A stretch of DNA of 64,000 nt from contig OX485809.1 of assembly GCA_950295325.1 (NCBI GenBank), forward strand, positions 41,137,081 through 41,201,080, read 5' to 3'. The position numbers and the translations under genes are program-made. A model generated the notes under the pieces. It did no database searches. It had not been told where the DNA came from and was given only the letters and a program-made list of their open reading frames with translations. This document shows, in pieces, positions 26,101 through 38,342 of this stretch. Each line of letters opens with the position of its first letter. Position 1 is the stretch's first letter. The DNA comes from Polytrichum commune. Taxonomy: Eukaryota > Streptophyta > Polytrichopsida > Polytrichales > Polytrichaceae.

Positions 26101-27075
26101 CCATCCGATCCCCCAGTAGTGACTCACTACACCGTGTGTCTTGGTGTGGCAGCCAATAGTGTGTGTACTTGTAGACGAAGCGGTAAAAGCGGAACCTGCC
26201 AGAAGTCGGGGCTATACTGTGGTATATCTGTTGCGAGTGTCAGCCGTGAGATCAAATCTTGGGTCGATCCTGATCGTCCGAATAAGAGGCAGTGAGTTAG
26301 TATACCATGGCGCAATAGGTATAGAGGAGCAGGAATGACGGCATAGAATTAAAGTGGGAAGATATTGGTACTTAGCTGGGAAGATACTTGGGGCATGGAC
26401 ACTGTCCGATCGAAATTTGGACACCCACTGGCCGTCCTATGTCCAATGTTTAATTTACTAGACCATGTCAAGGATGGACACAACCCAACTTTCCCCGGCC
26501 GATGCATTGGGTTTTTGGTTTCAATTCCAAAAACGTGAATTCTACTAATAAAACCATGGTTTTATTCTAGTTATCGGCATGTGTATTTCATCGAAGGTGA
26601 AAATCTCCCAACTTTTTTCGGATCGATGCATTGGGTTTTTGGATTCAATGCAAAAACAACCCGAGTAAAACCGGATTTTTGTTGGACCTCAAATGAAAAA
26701 CTATGAAAAACGTAATTGTAAAAAATTGTGTGGCATCAGCCCTGGACCATGTGTCTTGCTGGTGGAGCCAACATAGTGATAATGGAGTTGCTATATAGAA
26801 GGCAGAGGGGGGGGGGGGGGGGGGAGGGGGCTCCCTGCTAATATCTCCAATGGACAAGCCGCATTCGTTAGATCAACTCCTGGGTCATTCTTGGTCGTCC
26901 GATTGTACTCAATCATCATTCACTATAGCATGTGTAGTGATGAGAAGGACCGACAAGTTGGCAATTAATGGAGGAAGGCGATAATGGGAGCCCGCGGGGG
27001 CTTGAGGGGGTAAGATAGTTGATGGTCTCATCACCGTCCGATCGGGATTCAAATGGCCAGTGGTCGTTAGATCTG
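26060..27075. repeat. Degenerate tandem repeat with GTCCGATCG motifs
   Basis: A CCGTCCGATCG-ATT block followed by a GGCC-or-GCCATC-GAT block and an AGTA-ACTAC block recurs near 26068, 26404 and 27044, with partial copies at about 26268 and 26885. A second internal duplication places CCCAACTTT--CCGG--GATGCATTGGGTTTTTGG at about 26488 and 26608. A G-run of about 20 lies at 26807-26824. No coding capacity is seen. Confidence 0.5.
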
Positions 27076-28935
27076 CAATAGTAAACTACGGTTTCTTATG
27101 TGTTGTATGGAGGTATTGTTGGTCTTGAGGGGTTTGTTACGTTAACTTATGTGTCATTATTGTTGTGTTGTTTTATTATCCCAGGTCAACACCGTTCAAT
27201 GCTAGTCTGCCCCTAGGCGCGGGACAGCGTGGACGCGGAGTCGGTCGGTGGGCCGCCTCCCTTGCCCCGGAAAGTTCCAACTAAAAATCAAAAAGTGAAG
27301 GTTCAAGAATGAAGGTTTTCCGTAGACTTGGTAAACCGGAAAGTCACCCTATCCAAATGACAAATGAGTAACTGAGTTTGTGGGTGTTATTTGGTTACTT
27401 TTCTTAATGAGAGGCATGTGTTTCATTGGTGTGTGGTTGGGTGAGGATCAAAGAACGAACGAACGTCATAAAGAGTTGGAGTCGATTCTTCCTTTGTCCC
27501 TTATAGTTTAAAGAATGAATGCCCTACTTGTAGGTGACGGGGTACTATGCACAGTACTATGGTCCGTGCCCATTACATGCAGCGTAATGCACTAGTAGCA
27601 TTTTCTTGTCTATCTTATTATTTAGTTTGTTTTCTTTCTTTATTTTGGTTTCTTTACACGGTCTTTGTAGAAAATTGACTTCAAACATTGTTGTCAATAG
27701 AAATTTTTCGAGAGAAAGGACTTTACCGGTTGATCGATAGACACACGAGATTTGATGTGTACATGAAAATGTGCAACATTGGTTAGCAAATATGGCAACG
27801 TGCCCATGAAGTAGCACTGTGCCGCAATCAAGACTAAGACCAAAAACGAATTGAGCTAGCCATTTGCTGAAAAACAAGTGCAAATATGCAAGACATTCTA
27901 TACATGTGTCCATGAGTAGGAAGAATCCTTCTAAAAACTAATCGGTAGCTTGCTCGTTGTTCTGCACAAAGTGGAGCTCAAAGAAGACTTGCGGTTTGTA
28001 AATATTGCATTGAGCATTGCAATCTCTGAGCATTTTGTCAATCCTTAAGTATTTCTCAAAAGATTTTTGGCCCATTAATCTCATATTGGTTCTTGAGGGA
28101 CATAAGCCTCATGCATCCAAGTAGTTTTGGTGCTACTACCTTATTTGTTTGTCACATTTTATTCCTAATCCCAGGATTCCTCTAGTCATTTTCTTGGCCA
28201 TACCACCCAAGGCGTTCCTTTCCACGTGACCCTTGGAGTACCAAACAACGTCATTTGCCTTCCACTTAGCAAGGGGCGTAAGAAAATCGGGTGTGGTGTT
28301 GATTCTTGAAAAATAGGATGGCAAGAAATCATCATCTCAATCGTGTCGATTACATTTCCCACAAGAAAATGACAAGTTTACAAAATAATTGCAGTCCACA
28401 TTACACTAAATATGACATTTAGTATCACCAATTCTAATTGTCTTGCTCAATACATTTTGTGAACCGTTAGTGCAGTGTGTTAACATTAAACTAAATGTTA
28501 ACTCAAACATTATTTGTCATTTCTTGTAAATTATTTTTTGGGAATTATAGATTTACAGAGTTGCATTTACTATCACTTACCCAGTCATATTTCATCCAAA
28601 TTTCAATCATCCTTGACAATAATTCATCACAAGTTGATGACAAGAGAAGGTAGGGTTTTGGCCATCATCCATCATCCATGACAAAAAAATTACACTTATT
28701 ATAAGAAGTGCCATCCAAAAAGTACCGTAGTGACATAAAATTCCATATGACACTAAATGTCATATTTAGTGTAGTTTTATATTTCATAAACTTCAAGCTC
28801 CACATGTGGTACACTCAAAGGTTATTATATCTTGTGTTACATTAATAGTGTATTTACACGTGTCTTGATTATGAAATTGAAGCATGCGTAAAAGCCATGT
28901 TGTGCCCTTCAGCCTCAACAAGTATAGGAAGTAGG
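27076..28935. other. Intergenic sequence
   Basis: No gene is recognised. The 118-codon minus frame at 27557-27913 has no domain. The block ATTTCATCCAAATTTCAATCATCC near 28588-28612 also occurs at about 1003-1026, so dispersed repeat fragments are present. Confidence 0.35.
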
Positions 28936-29520
28936 GGGCAGTTTATTTATGTAGTAGGAATTAGTGTGGGTGCCACACAATGTGCTTCATGTGTGGTTGC
29001 TTAAAAGGTGGACAAACCAATTCTCGGGGAACATGCACATGCTTGTTTTATCAACACGCACAATCTTTGTGCATGCACACTCACAACCCTCCATTTTGTA
29101 AAGTCAAGAGTTTACATATCTTTGAGTTACACAAATAGTGTGGGCCACTCTTTAAGAGGTAGGAGTTAGTGTGGATGCCACACAAAGTGCTTTATACATA
29201 GTTGCTTGAAAGGTGGACCAACTAATTCTTGGATGACATACACAACACTTGTTTTTATAAACCCACACCATTTTTTGCGTGTACACTTACAACCATGCAT
29301 TTGAGAAACTCAATTGTTGCCGTGTCTTGAGTTACACTAAATAGTGTGGGCCACTCTTTATGTAGTAGGAATTTGTGCCGGCACCACACAAAAGGCTTCA
29401 CCGTGGCTTAAAAGCATACACATTAATCTTTGGTAGCCATACACGTGTTTGTTTTCCCAAATTACACCTTCATCCGGGGGTGCACTCCATTGTCAAGTTG
29501 AACACCACATGTGATATATA
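28936..29520 (+). repeat. Three-unit tandem repeat of about 205 bp
   Basis: Units start near 28936, 29150 and 29352. Each opens with GTAGGA-TTAGTG or AGGAGTTAGTG, then a GCCACACAA--GCTT block, GGTTGCTT-AAAGGTGGAC, an AATTCT block, a CATACAC or CATGCAC block with TTGTTTT, and closes with TTGAGTTACAC--AATAGTGTGGGCCACTCTTT before the next unit. The third unit is incomplete. Divergence is about 20 percent by eye. Confidence 0.75.
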
Positions 29521-30527
29521 TACATACTTTTTACATAAAGCATCACCAAAAGTGGGTCAAAATTTTATCATTTTTTTCCATGAGTAGATATATACGGTAT
29601 CTATTACATAGTAAAAATGGTAACCAAATTCGATGATTTGTGTTTTTTTAATAAAGCATACCGTTTCTAACTAGAATAATGCATAATTGAACTAAAACAA
29701 TCACTACAAAAACGATGATGACTAAAAATTTCAAAATATATATACAAAAGATTTAATCAATGGTTATGTATATGTAAAGAAATTATCATAATTTTAAAAA
29801 TTATCTATGGCGTATAATATAGGGTAGCAAAATTTTATCGCACGTGGTTATGAAATGTAGGGGGTGTGATTGCCCTGAGTCCTCCAACACCTATTAAGGT
29901 GGTCTAAAACTTAGCATGGGTGTAAAATATTGTGGCATATTGTGTTCTATGTGTGGGTTGGAAATTTTGGTGGCAACAAACCTATAAAATTAGTTAAAAA
30001 TCAAATATAAATTTTGATAAATGTGGTTTAATCTTTATATTATGTTAATAGTGTAGTTGTCAATTCACAAAAATTGACTTCAATGGTTGACATGAATTCT
30101 TTATTCTTAGTTCCTCAAGATATGATAACGTGAACTCAAACACATAACTAAGATTGTTAACATATTCTAGTCAATATTCTTGAAGGAGGGCGCATAAGAT
30201 TGCTCATAGTCATAATAAGGTTGCAATAAGCCTACAAGGCTGGTCCATAGTGGGAGAAGAGTTATCCCATGTTGTTTGTATCAACCAAGGTGATAATGAA
30301 CAATAAAGGGCAAGGCAAGGGACGGAGGAGACCATCTCACTCCAAGCATTGTTCATATGCCTACGTGTATGTGTAACTTGCTAGAGCAATCTCGTTTCTA
30401 GACCTATTTGAGTTCCAATAAATATGTTGTACCTATGGACATACTCTTGCATAGTTTTGAACAAACCTAGGGAAAGTATTAGAATATGTGATTAATTTTG
30501 GATTTTGGATCAAATCAAGTGACCTCT
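29521..30527. other. AT-rich intergenic sequence
   Basis: No gene or clear repeat boundary is seen. Confidence 0.35.
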
Positions 30528-30864
30528 AGGTACACTAAATAGTCCTATTAGTGCAGGTGGAAAATAAGCTTGGAAATATTTAACGTGAGCCACTCTAAAT
30601 GTCTAAGTCAATGTGAAAATAACATGAGTCCAAGACCTCATGTCTTCCCCAAGCAATCTTCCTTCAACTTCCAACCCCACCATACATAGAATACAATAGT
30701 TGCTTTAAATCAAAAGTTCCATAAAATAAAACATTCACACATGTTGTTTCATGGAAATAAAGTAGCCCACACTAATTTTAACTATAAATTTGGCATGGGT
30801 TGAGAATTAATGTGGGCTATAGAAATCATGGCGACCCACATCGATAGGACTATTTGGTGTACCT
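30528..30864. mobile_element. MITE with 21-bp inverted termini
   Basis: AGGTACACTAAATAGTCCTA at 30528 is matched, one base different, by the inverted right end at 30844-30864. The 337-bp interior is AT-rich and contains a further hairpin (TAGCCCACACTAATTTT against GAGAATTAATGTGGGCTA, about 30768-30820). A target duplication is not evident, so the superfamily is not assigned. Confidence 0.65.
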
Positions 30865-33310
30865 CATTTTAGAGATTTAGACTTTATGGATTTCATAGTA
30901 AAATTCATTATCATGTTCATTCATTTTTTTCAACAAATTATATTTTCTTAAGCTATTTTATAGAAAGGTCTAAGTAGTGTGAATTATGGTAAGTGATAAT
31001 ATATCATAAACTGACTATGAACGTCTTAGGAAGGTAAGGTAAGGTATGTGGGCCTTGTGTTGTTACTATTCTTATGAATTGGATAATTGTTTAAGTGGTG
31101 TATGGCAAGGTTTGGAGTTATATTACATGGATACCAAAAAAGGACATGATGAGAGGGCTATTTGCTCAAAATATGTCATCAATTCTGGTTCATTAATTTA
31201 CACAATTGGAAGGGTCTACCTACTCACCTTAAGAGAGCAAGACTCAACACTTGACCTCTTATAGTTTTCGCTTCTCAATGGCAATTAAGATCCTACAATT
31301 GCGGTCTATGTGATTCACAATTGCTAATTGGACGAGAAGATTCTCAATATGATCCAATGGCTAAAATTGTTGGTGGAGTGTAAAGTGCCCACAATAAGAC
31401 CACGTATTTAGTTCTAAGTAAGTGAACTTACTTATGGTACTCATCTCAAATGAACACCTTTATTGAGTGGTGTGTGCTAAAGCGTGGATGTAGAATTGGA
31501 CACAAAAGGACATGTGTTGAAAAGAGATCGGACTATGTGATTTGAATTTGTGTGCAAAGTTTATGGTAAGAGTGTCACTTACAATATTATGAGGCCCATG
31601 CAAGTTTACACTTATGGCTAACGACTTGACCATTAGTGTAACCACACGATGATTGGCATTATTGTGCTTATTAATACCCTTGCATTAATATGCTCAATAA
31701 TATTATGAGCTCTATTATTATGTTACACAATGGTCAAGAAGCTGACTATAAGTGTAAACACATGACACATAGCACTTGTATGCTCAATAAGATCTTTACT
31801 TGCATATTACATTGATTTAACCCAATTAGTGAGTGTTACTATTCAAAGTTATGGAATGCAATAACCTCTTACTCATGAGTTAAACTTTTACAAACGAAAG
31901 TTCAATAGGTAGTTCGGACATTATAGAACATAGTGACTTTGCTTGGTAAAATATTAAATTCTCGTTATTTACTTATAACATTCTGTAAGTTCAAATAGTA
32001 ATACATACTAATTATGATAATCAATGTTTATTTTAAACACACACTACTTGTCATTATTATGCTAGCAAATGTCTCCCTCTTGCATACTAAAAAGTAATAC
32101 TATCATCTCAAGCACTCCAATGTGATATGCTAAATATCATACTATAAATAATTATGCATTCCACAAAGTTATTCAAGTTGATAATTAGTGGATGTAACAT
32201 TGCCGGGCCTTTAGGCATCTAATTTAGATTGTTCACCAAGCATTTTATATACATTTTCAACAACCTACAAAGAGGGGCAAGCAAGTGCCAATGCAATCAC
32301 CGTTCCAAAGTTTCAAAATGGCTAGTTTTTGATGGCGGCATGTTGAGCAAATGGTTTAGGGATGGTACGACACATTGATTCATATGCACGGGTACAACAA
32401 AACAAAATGGCATGCATGATGAGGATGTCATTTCTTTTCTTTTTTTAAATAAAATAAGTTTCAAACTTAAAGTTGGTGATTGGATCTCATGTTTTCTTCA
32501 AAAATTGGAGTTAGGTCACAAGGGAATAGCTTATTATGATTGATTTGTTGACAACAACATAGGGTTGTATACATGAAATTTGATGCGGAATTGGCACTAA
32601 CATGTTAAACCACATTGCTTTGTTGTCATTTGTCATTTTTTTCAAGCTTTTGTTCTAAAGAGAAAATCACCTTATTAAATTTTGGTGCAATTTGGCCTCA
32701 TGAAGCTCATGAACACACACACTCACTCTCTCACTCACTCACAAGGATTTTCGGATCTGAGCTGAGACGATTCCCACTAGATTCTCCCCTGTGTATGTAT
32801 AAACGTTAAATTTCCTCACCCCAACCAAGCATAAACCAATGCTACACTAATTATATCAATTAGTGTGTCTCGTACTAATTCCCAAAACATACACTATTTA
32901 GCCAAGTCTCAAAGTTAATGAGGGTTGAAACTTTTGCAAAGTGAAGCTAAATTCATGAATATATGCTCATTTACTGTAGATTTCAAAAAAAAAATTGTCC
33001 ATGCTCCAAGGTGCTTGTAGAGTGATATAAAAGAGTTATACCTAAACACAAGCTGGTCTTACTCAATCCTACAGTCGAGTTACATTTCTACATTTGGCAT
33101 ATGATAGGGGCCTCCACCACTTTACCTTTATGGGAAGAAACTTCGATAATAGGAAGAAACTGACACCAGTATGAGAAATAATAATATCATGATTAGTGTT
33201 TGGAGGAATAGGGTTTCCTTGATCTTTTGGTGGCACTAATTTCATAATTAAAAAATAAAAATAAATCACCTTCACTATTTTCCCACACACATTCTTAGCC
33301 CTCCCTCACT
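30865..33310. other. AT-rich intergenic sequence
   Basis: No gene is recognised. A fragment of the dispersed GACA-GTGTTGAAA-GAGAT-GGAC repeat family occurs near 31495-31545. Confidence 0.35.
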
Positions 33311-33469
33311 AATAGCCCTGCCACACAAGGGTTGGTTGGGCCAGGGAGGCGTTTGGTTGAGCGGGCTTAGTATGGCAGTTCACCAGTGGATGCTCCAACT
33401 CCTGGCCCTGCTCTAGCTCCCTAGTAAGCAGTCCCCCCCCCCGGGCTTGATTGCCATGCCTGACCTGAG

Positions 33470-33545
33470 GCATAGAGCAGGTGCTCCGACTGGCTGGTTG
33501 CAAGGGGGGGGGTGCCTTGCAACTAGCCAGCCGGAGCACATGTGG
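33470..33545. repeat. G-rich hairpin (about 25-bp stem)
   Basis: GTGCTCCGACTGGCTGGTTG and its near-complement on the other side (CAACTAGCCAGCCGGAGCAC) enclose a CAAGGGGGGGGGTGCCTTG loop region. The neighbourhood 33310-33645 is GC-rich in an AT-rich setting and starts and ends with weakly inverted TAGCCCTGCCACAC and GGTGTGGCAGG, so the hairpin may be the core of a small inverted-repeat element. Confidence 0.5.
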
Positions 33546-33733
33546 GGTTTTGTCCCCATGTCTGCCTGCCACCTCCCTCGTTGGGCTGTGGACTGGGGGG
33601 GATTGACAACCTGGGACCTTCATCCCCCCGGTGTGGCAGGTGTAAAATGGGGATAATTAGTCTAGTAGAAAAACCATCAAAGTCACCTTGCCACCATAAC
33701 ACTCACCCTTAGGGTACCCACACAAATATATGG

Positions 33734-34085
33734 ATAACATTACCCAACCCAATACTCTTAACTCCGGCGTGGAGTTCGATGCGGCTCCGGGGAGGTTCGG
33801 ATGCCAGCTCCGGTGGGTTCGGGTGGGTTGGGGCAAAAATTGCCCCCTATTTTTTTGATTGGGTGGGGCCTTACTTGATCTCATAAGGGGCCTCCTAGAG
33901 TAATTTGGGGCCGTAGAACCCAAATTTAGCAAAAAAAAACCAAAAAAAATCATCAAGGGGCCAAAACGGGGAGGGCCAGAAAAATGGACCCACCGGAGCT
34001 GGCATCCGAACCTCCCCGGAGCCGCATCGGAGCCGCATCGAACTCCGCGCCGGAGTTAAGAGTATTGGGTTGGGTAATGTTAGGG
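33734..34085. mobile_element. 352-bp MITE with about 85-bp TIRs and 11-bp target duplication
   Basis: Both ends carry TAACATTACCCAACCCAATA followed by CTCTTAACTCCGGCG, GGAGTTCGATGCGGCTCCG and GGTTCGGATGCCAGCTCCGG, in inverted orientation. The right arm has one extra GATGCGGCTCCG repeat. The sequence CAAATATATGG stands directly outside both ends (33723-33733 and 34086-34096), an exact 11-bp duplication. Duplication length and long TIR suggest a Mutator-like non-autonomous element. Confidence 0.82.
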
Positions 34086-34499
34086 CAAATATATGGCCTT
34101 TTGACCAACAGAGGGTCCTCTCCAAGTCCCTTCATAATTTATTTCATATCGGTACAACCAAAAACAATTTGGTGACTTCGCTCATTGGTGTAGTTTGACT
34201 TTGTATGACCACAACATATATAGTCAAGGGAGGAGGTATTGACAATACAATGACACGAATGTGCTCATCTCCAAAGAATATTGCCTCAGGAATGACGTGG
34301 GTTCAATTGTCCACATGTCTGTACTTATTCTTGGGTGAGCATTTTGTCCACAATTTCAATAAAAGGACATGAGTTTCAAATAGTTGTTTTTTTCGACCTG
34401 CCCTTTTCTCTTAGGACATGAAACATGTGATTAAGTTAGTGCTAGGCGGTTAGCAAATCCAAATTCAAATGGTTGTAGCCGCTTCCCTCATAAGTTATG

Positions 34500-36800
34500 G
34501 AGCTCGTATGAACATTTTATTCATTACCAAAGTGAATACTCTCATGCTCATTCAGTGGTCACATAGGTCCTCCCATTTTTGTTAACTATCGAGTCTAGAA
34601 TAGTTATCATTGTTTGAGCATATCACACGATCTCTTTTAAACACATGTGTAAATTCAAGCCTATGAATAGACTTCCAAGTGGCAACATTTGCATGGTCGG
34701 GTCACTACAAAAGGGGCCAAGGGGAATCACCATTCAACTCCTTTGGAGAAAGCCATGTGAGTTATGATGGATGGGTCCTAAATGGTTAATTCTTCCAACT
34801 AGGTAGCCCACTTCTCCTGGGATATGAAACACATGATTAGTATGAATCGGTTAGCAAACCCAAATCGAGGCTACAACCACTTCTCATAAAATTTGGAGCT
34901 CATATGAATATCTATTTCACTATCAACATGAGGGTTCTTGTGCTCATTATATGGTCATATAGGTCCTCCCAATCATGATGACTATGGAGGATAGAGTGGT
35001 TACCATGTTTTGAACACGTGGTCTAATCACTTTCAAATACATGTCTTTTGGGAATATGCTTTTGAAGCCACACCTAACCACATACCAATCACATATATGT
35101 ATTTGATCAAGAAAGTAATTGACCAAGGGTTTCTACCTTAGTATAAATTACCCATAACCAATAGTGTCACTAAGGTATATTGGTGTCATTCGATAATCTT
35201 CATTAACTATGTTCTAAGTACTTCTAGACTTATGCATGAACTTAGACATAATAAATTGATTTATCTGCACTTCTAACGGCGAATCCTATGATAGAAAAGA
35301 CATAAACTAACACTAGATGTGGATTGCATCTCACGTAGTAGCACATGTTGGTTGCATGCACCCCGTGCTATTCATGAAAAAATACACGTCTAGAGGGGTA
35401 ATTTGCCCATGTTGCTTCTCAAAGTATGTACAATTGGGTTTTTCTTTGTCGTATTCTTCCAATTTCTCCCACCATGCTTCCCCCAAATAATGTGTTTTGC
35501 AATGTGCATGTTTGAACCATGCAAAAAACACTCTCATATGTATTATCATTCACTTGGGGGGTGACTCTTCATTGGAAACCTACATGACATGTGTGGCTCA
35601 CTATGAAATAAAACCCATTATATATGAGAATTCTATATAGAAGAGCCAATGTATATGTACTAACGACATGCTAGAATATGGATTCATGTATTTATAATAA
35701 TATTTTAGCTCAATGTGATAAAAGCCTCCATTACATATACATAATCTAATTTTTTGAATTAAATAAACCTTTATTACTTATAAAATTCACTTATACTTCC
35801 AATGAGAAAGTCAAGGAAGGTTTCATTCATAGCATATAACTCAACAATTGCATCAAACAAACAAAGACAAGAGCACAATAACTTAGCCAAGAGCAAAACT
35901 CAAGGGAGCCATGAGCACTCCAAGAGCCTAAAGTTTGTAAATTAAATTAAAATAAAATAAAATGCAAATGTAAACCCTAACAAGAATGGACAAGGTGGTC
36001 ACTGAGGACTATTACCATATGACAATAATGAATGAAAACGTGAATTAGATGAAACTAACAAATCAATTGTCAACATTTTCTTTAAACTTAGAGCCCTCTT
36101 TTGTACATTTGACTTTACCTTAAAGTTCTTAATAACCTTTCTCTATGTACATAATGAAGAAAAACAATACCTCTCCCTTATGTATTTTATGTATATCAAT
36201 GCCTCAAATAAAACCCCTATTACACTTACGTTAGTTCGTATATTGTATGAAGAGTCCACCCCCCGGGATCATTCATTACCACGTTCATGATGCTCCTTTA
36301 CGTCCATACCATCTTTTTATATCATATGGTAGTTCTTTGTATTTTAGTATAAAGAGATGACAAAAAATTGCATACCTAACTAAAATGTAGTCCTTACTAA
36401 GGTAGAAAGGCCTTATCAAGTTACTGCAATTATTTGAACACCTAATTCTAGGTCCAATTTTGTCCGTTTATGCCACCAAAAAGTCAACGCACTTTAATAT
36501 TGAACATAAAAAGACACGTGTTTAAAAGAGATTGGACCACATGCTCAAAATTTGTTGACCATTCCATGTTCAATTATCAACGTAATTGAGGGTTAGGAGG
36601 AGGGGTATGTGACCTTCTTACAGTTGACCATCAATGGACTTTGATAGTTTATAACAATTTGAGATTGACTCCAAGACTTTACGGAATTGATCGCGGCTTC
36701 TTCAAATACATTTGCAAATGCACATGAATTTGGACCTCGTGAATCCAAATAGTACAAGGTAGCAAACAACAACAAAGGTATCCAAGTAGGATAAAATAGG
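34500..36800. repeat. Copies of a dispersed repeat family; inverted partner of 62.5-63.9 kb
   Basis: Positions about 35760-36790 match, in inverted orientation and in the same block order, about 62500-63860. Shared landmarks include the GGAGTGGACTCTTCATA-like block beside CCCGGG, a CTCCAAGAGCC--GGAGCACC region, AACCCTAACAAGAATGGACA, CATATGACAA and CAAGGTAGCAAACAACAA. Related shorter pieces with GTCATATAGGTCCTCCCA and an ACACATGT--TTTGAA block occur at about 34555-34650 and 34965-35060. No coding capacity is recognised. Confidence 0.65.
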
Positions 36801-36971
36801 ATAAAGTGGTGTAGTTCTTACATTTGTCTAGGCATAACATTACTCAGTTGATGAGTTGTGTCCAACTACCATGACTTCGTATTCAATATGAAGCATTGGG
36901 ATTCCAACATCTAGAGGCTTTATTCTCGAATCTACTACGGGGCCCATGAACACAACTCATCAATCGAGCAA

Positions 36972-37530
36972 GGGGTTGCTTACATCACGGACCTTGAAGT
37001 CGTCCCTTGCTCCTCTAAAACATGCGATTGGTAGTTGAATTCGTCTCAGGACCACTTTGGTTTACGTCAAGAGAAAAAAATGTGAGAGTAACCATGGAAC
37101 TTGAGGTCCCCAAAAGGCCTATTTTTGGGCCTACATTATCCACTATCACAATCCTACATGTTTTATGATGGGAGAGGCAAAATAGGTTCTCTCGCTGCAA
37201 ATGTCAAGGAGCCATGGTAGGGATATGCCCACTTTAGGGTGTGTTTATATATACATTCCAAACGTTTCCATAATTACAAGGAAAGAAGGGAAGAAGGTTA
37301 AACATGAACAAACTTTTCAAAGTTGCCCTTTTTGGACATATAGTTTTTTTTTAAATTAAAAAAAAACACATCCACTTTTTGGTGCATGGTCATTTCTCTT
37401 GATCAATGTTCTGGTTAACACCTAGTTAGGGGCCCACATGCTTTTAAAAATGCATTTTTATAGAAATCGGACCATGGATAAATACCTTAAAGACATGGAA
37501 CAACTTCATGGTCCATGATGTAAACAACCC
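36972..37530. mobile_element. Harbinger/Tourist-like MITE, diverged copy 2
   Basis: The ends GGGGTTGCTTACATCACGGA and, inverted, GGGTTGTTTACATCATGGAC correspond to the TIR of the MITE at 8798-9292. The interior is collinear with it: GAAGTCGTCCC, GCGATTGG--GTTGAA, GGTTTAC--CAAG, TGAGGTCC, TGGTGCATGGTCATT, GGGCCCAC and ATCGGACCATGG. TTA follows the right end (37531-37533), but the left flank is no longer TTA. This copy is clearly older. Confidence 0.75.
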
Positions 37531-38040
37531 TTAGAGATAAAGCAGTTTTATGATGTGTTCATGCATGCTCTCTTGCTTGGTCAACTTTGGGATTGAAATT
37601 TGGAATTTCCAAATCTCCGATTCGGACCAAGCTCATTGAGGTGGGGTGAGTTATTCCCGAGATATTAAAGAAGCCGAAGGTGTATGGCCCACGTTGAATT
37701 TCGGTGGGTGAATGGCTTTCGTAGGCTACCCAATTCACCGTGTGAAGACCGCATTTTAAGCTTTGATTTTGATTTTGTTTTTGGTTTGTGTGACCAATAC
37801 AATGGGCGGATAACTTTGGACCCATCCACGAATTGTCCTTGAGGCCACCCTTGGATGCGGATAGCTTGGGGGTTGGGCGGTGATATCCACAACAAGACAC
37901 TTACCGTTAGTGGGTGCATGCTTCCATAATATGATGATATATGTTCCCATTCTTAAACAACGGTGGGCCACTTGATGGGTTCTTCTTAATCCTTGTCACG
38001 AATTACAAATTTTGGTTACATTCATATAATTATAACACGA

Positions 38041-38342
38041 TACACTCTAAACTTCGTAGTATCACACTTGTGGCAACCAAAGTGCATGTGATATTGTGGA
38101 GTTTTGTAGTGTTAACATGGATGCGTGATGCTATAGAATCAGTGTAGCATGTGACATTATGGAATAACACAAAGGAGATGTGAGGATAATTTGAATTCGT
38201 TCTCCCGTCACCTACGTTAGTGTGGTCCACTCCACTTGGCCTTCCCGGGCAATGTCGCGGACGCATGCACCAACATTCAACAAGTGACATAAGATGAAGA
38301 AGAAGAATAAGAATAAGAAGGTGACACTCCACATGTTGACAC
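38041..38342 (+). mobile_element. MITE-1, left part (interrupted by the large transposon)
   Basis: The left end TACACTCTAAACTTCGTAGT is inverted relative to the right end of the second part at 49880. The sequence is collinear with the left two-thirds of MITE-2 (55305-55758), through GTGGCAACCAAAGTGCATGT, GTGGTCCACTCCACTTGGCC and GGACGCATGCACCAACATTC. It stops exactly at CATGTTGACAC, the target duplication of the 11.3-kb element. Confidence 0.85.
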
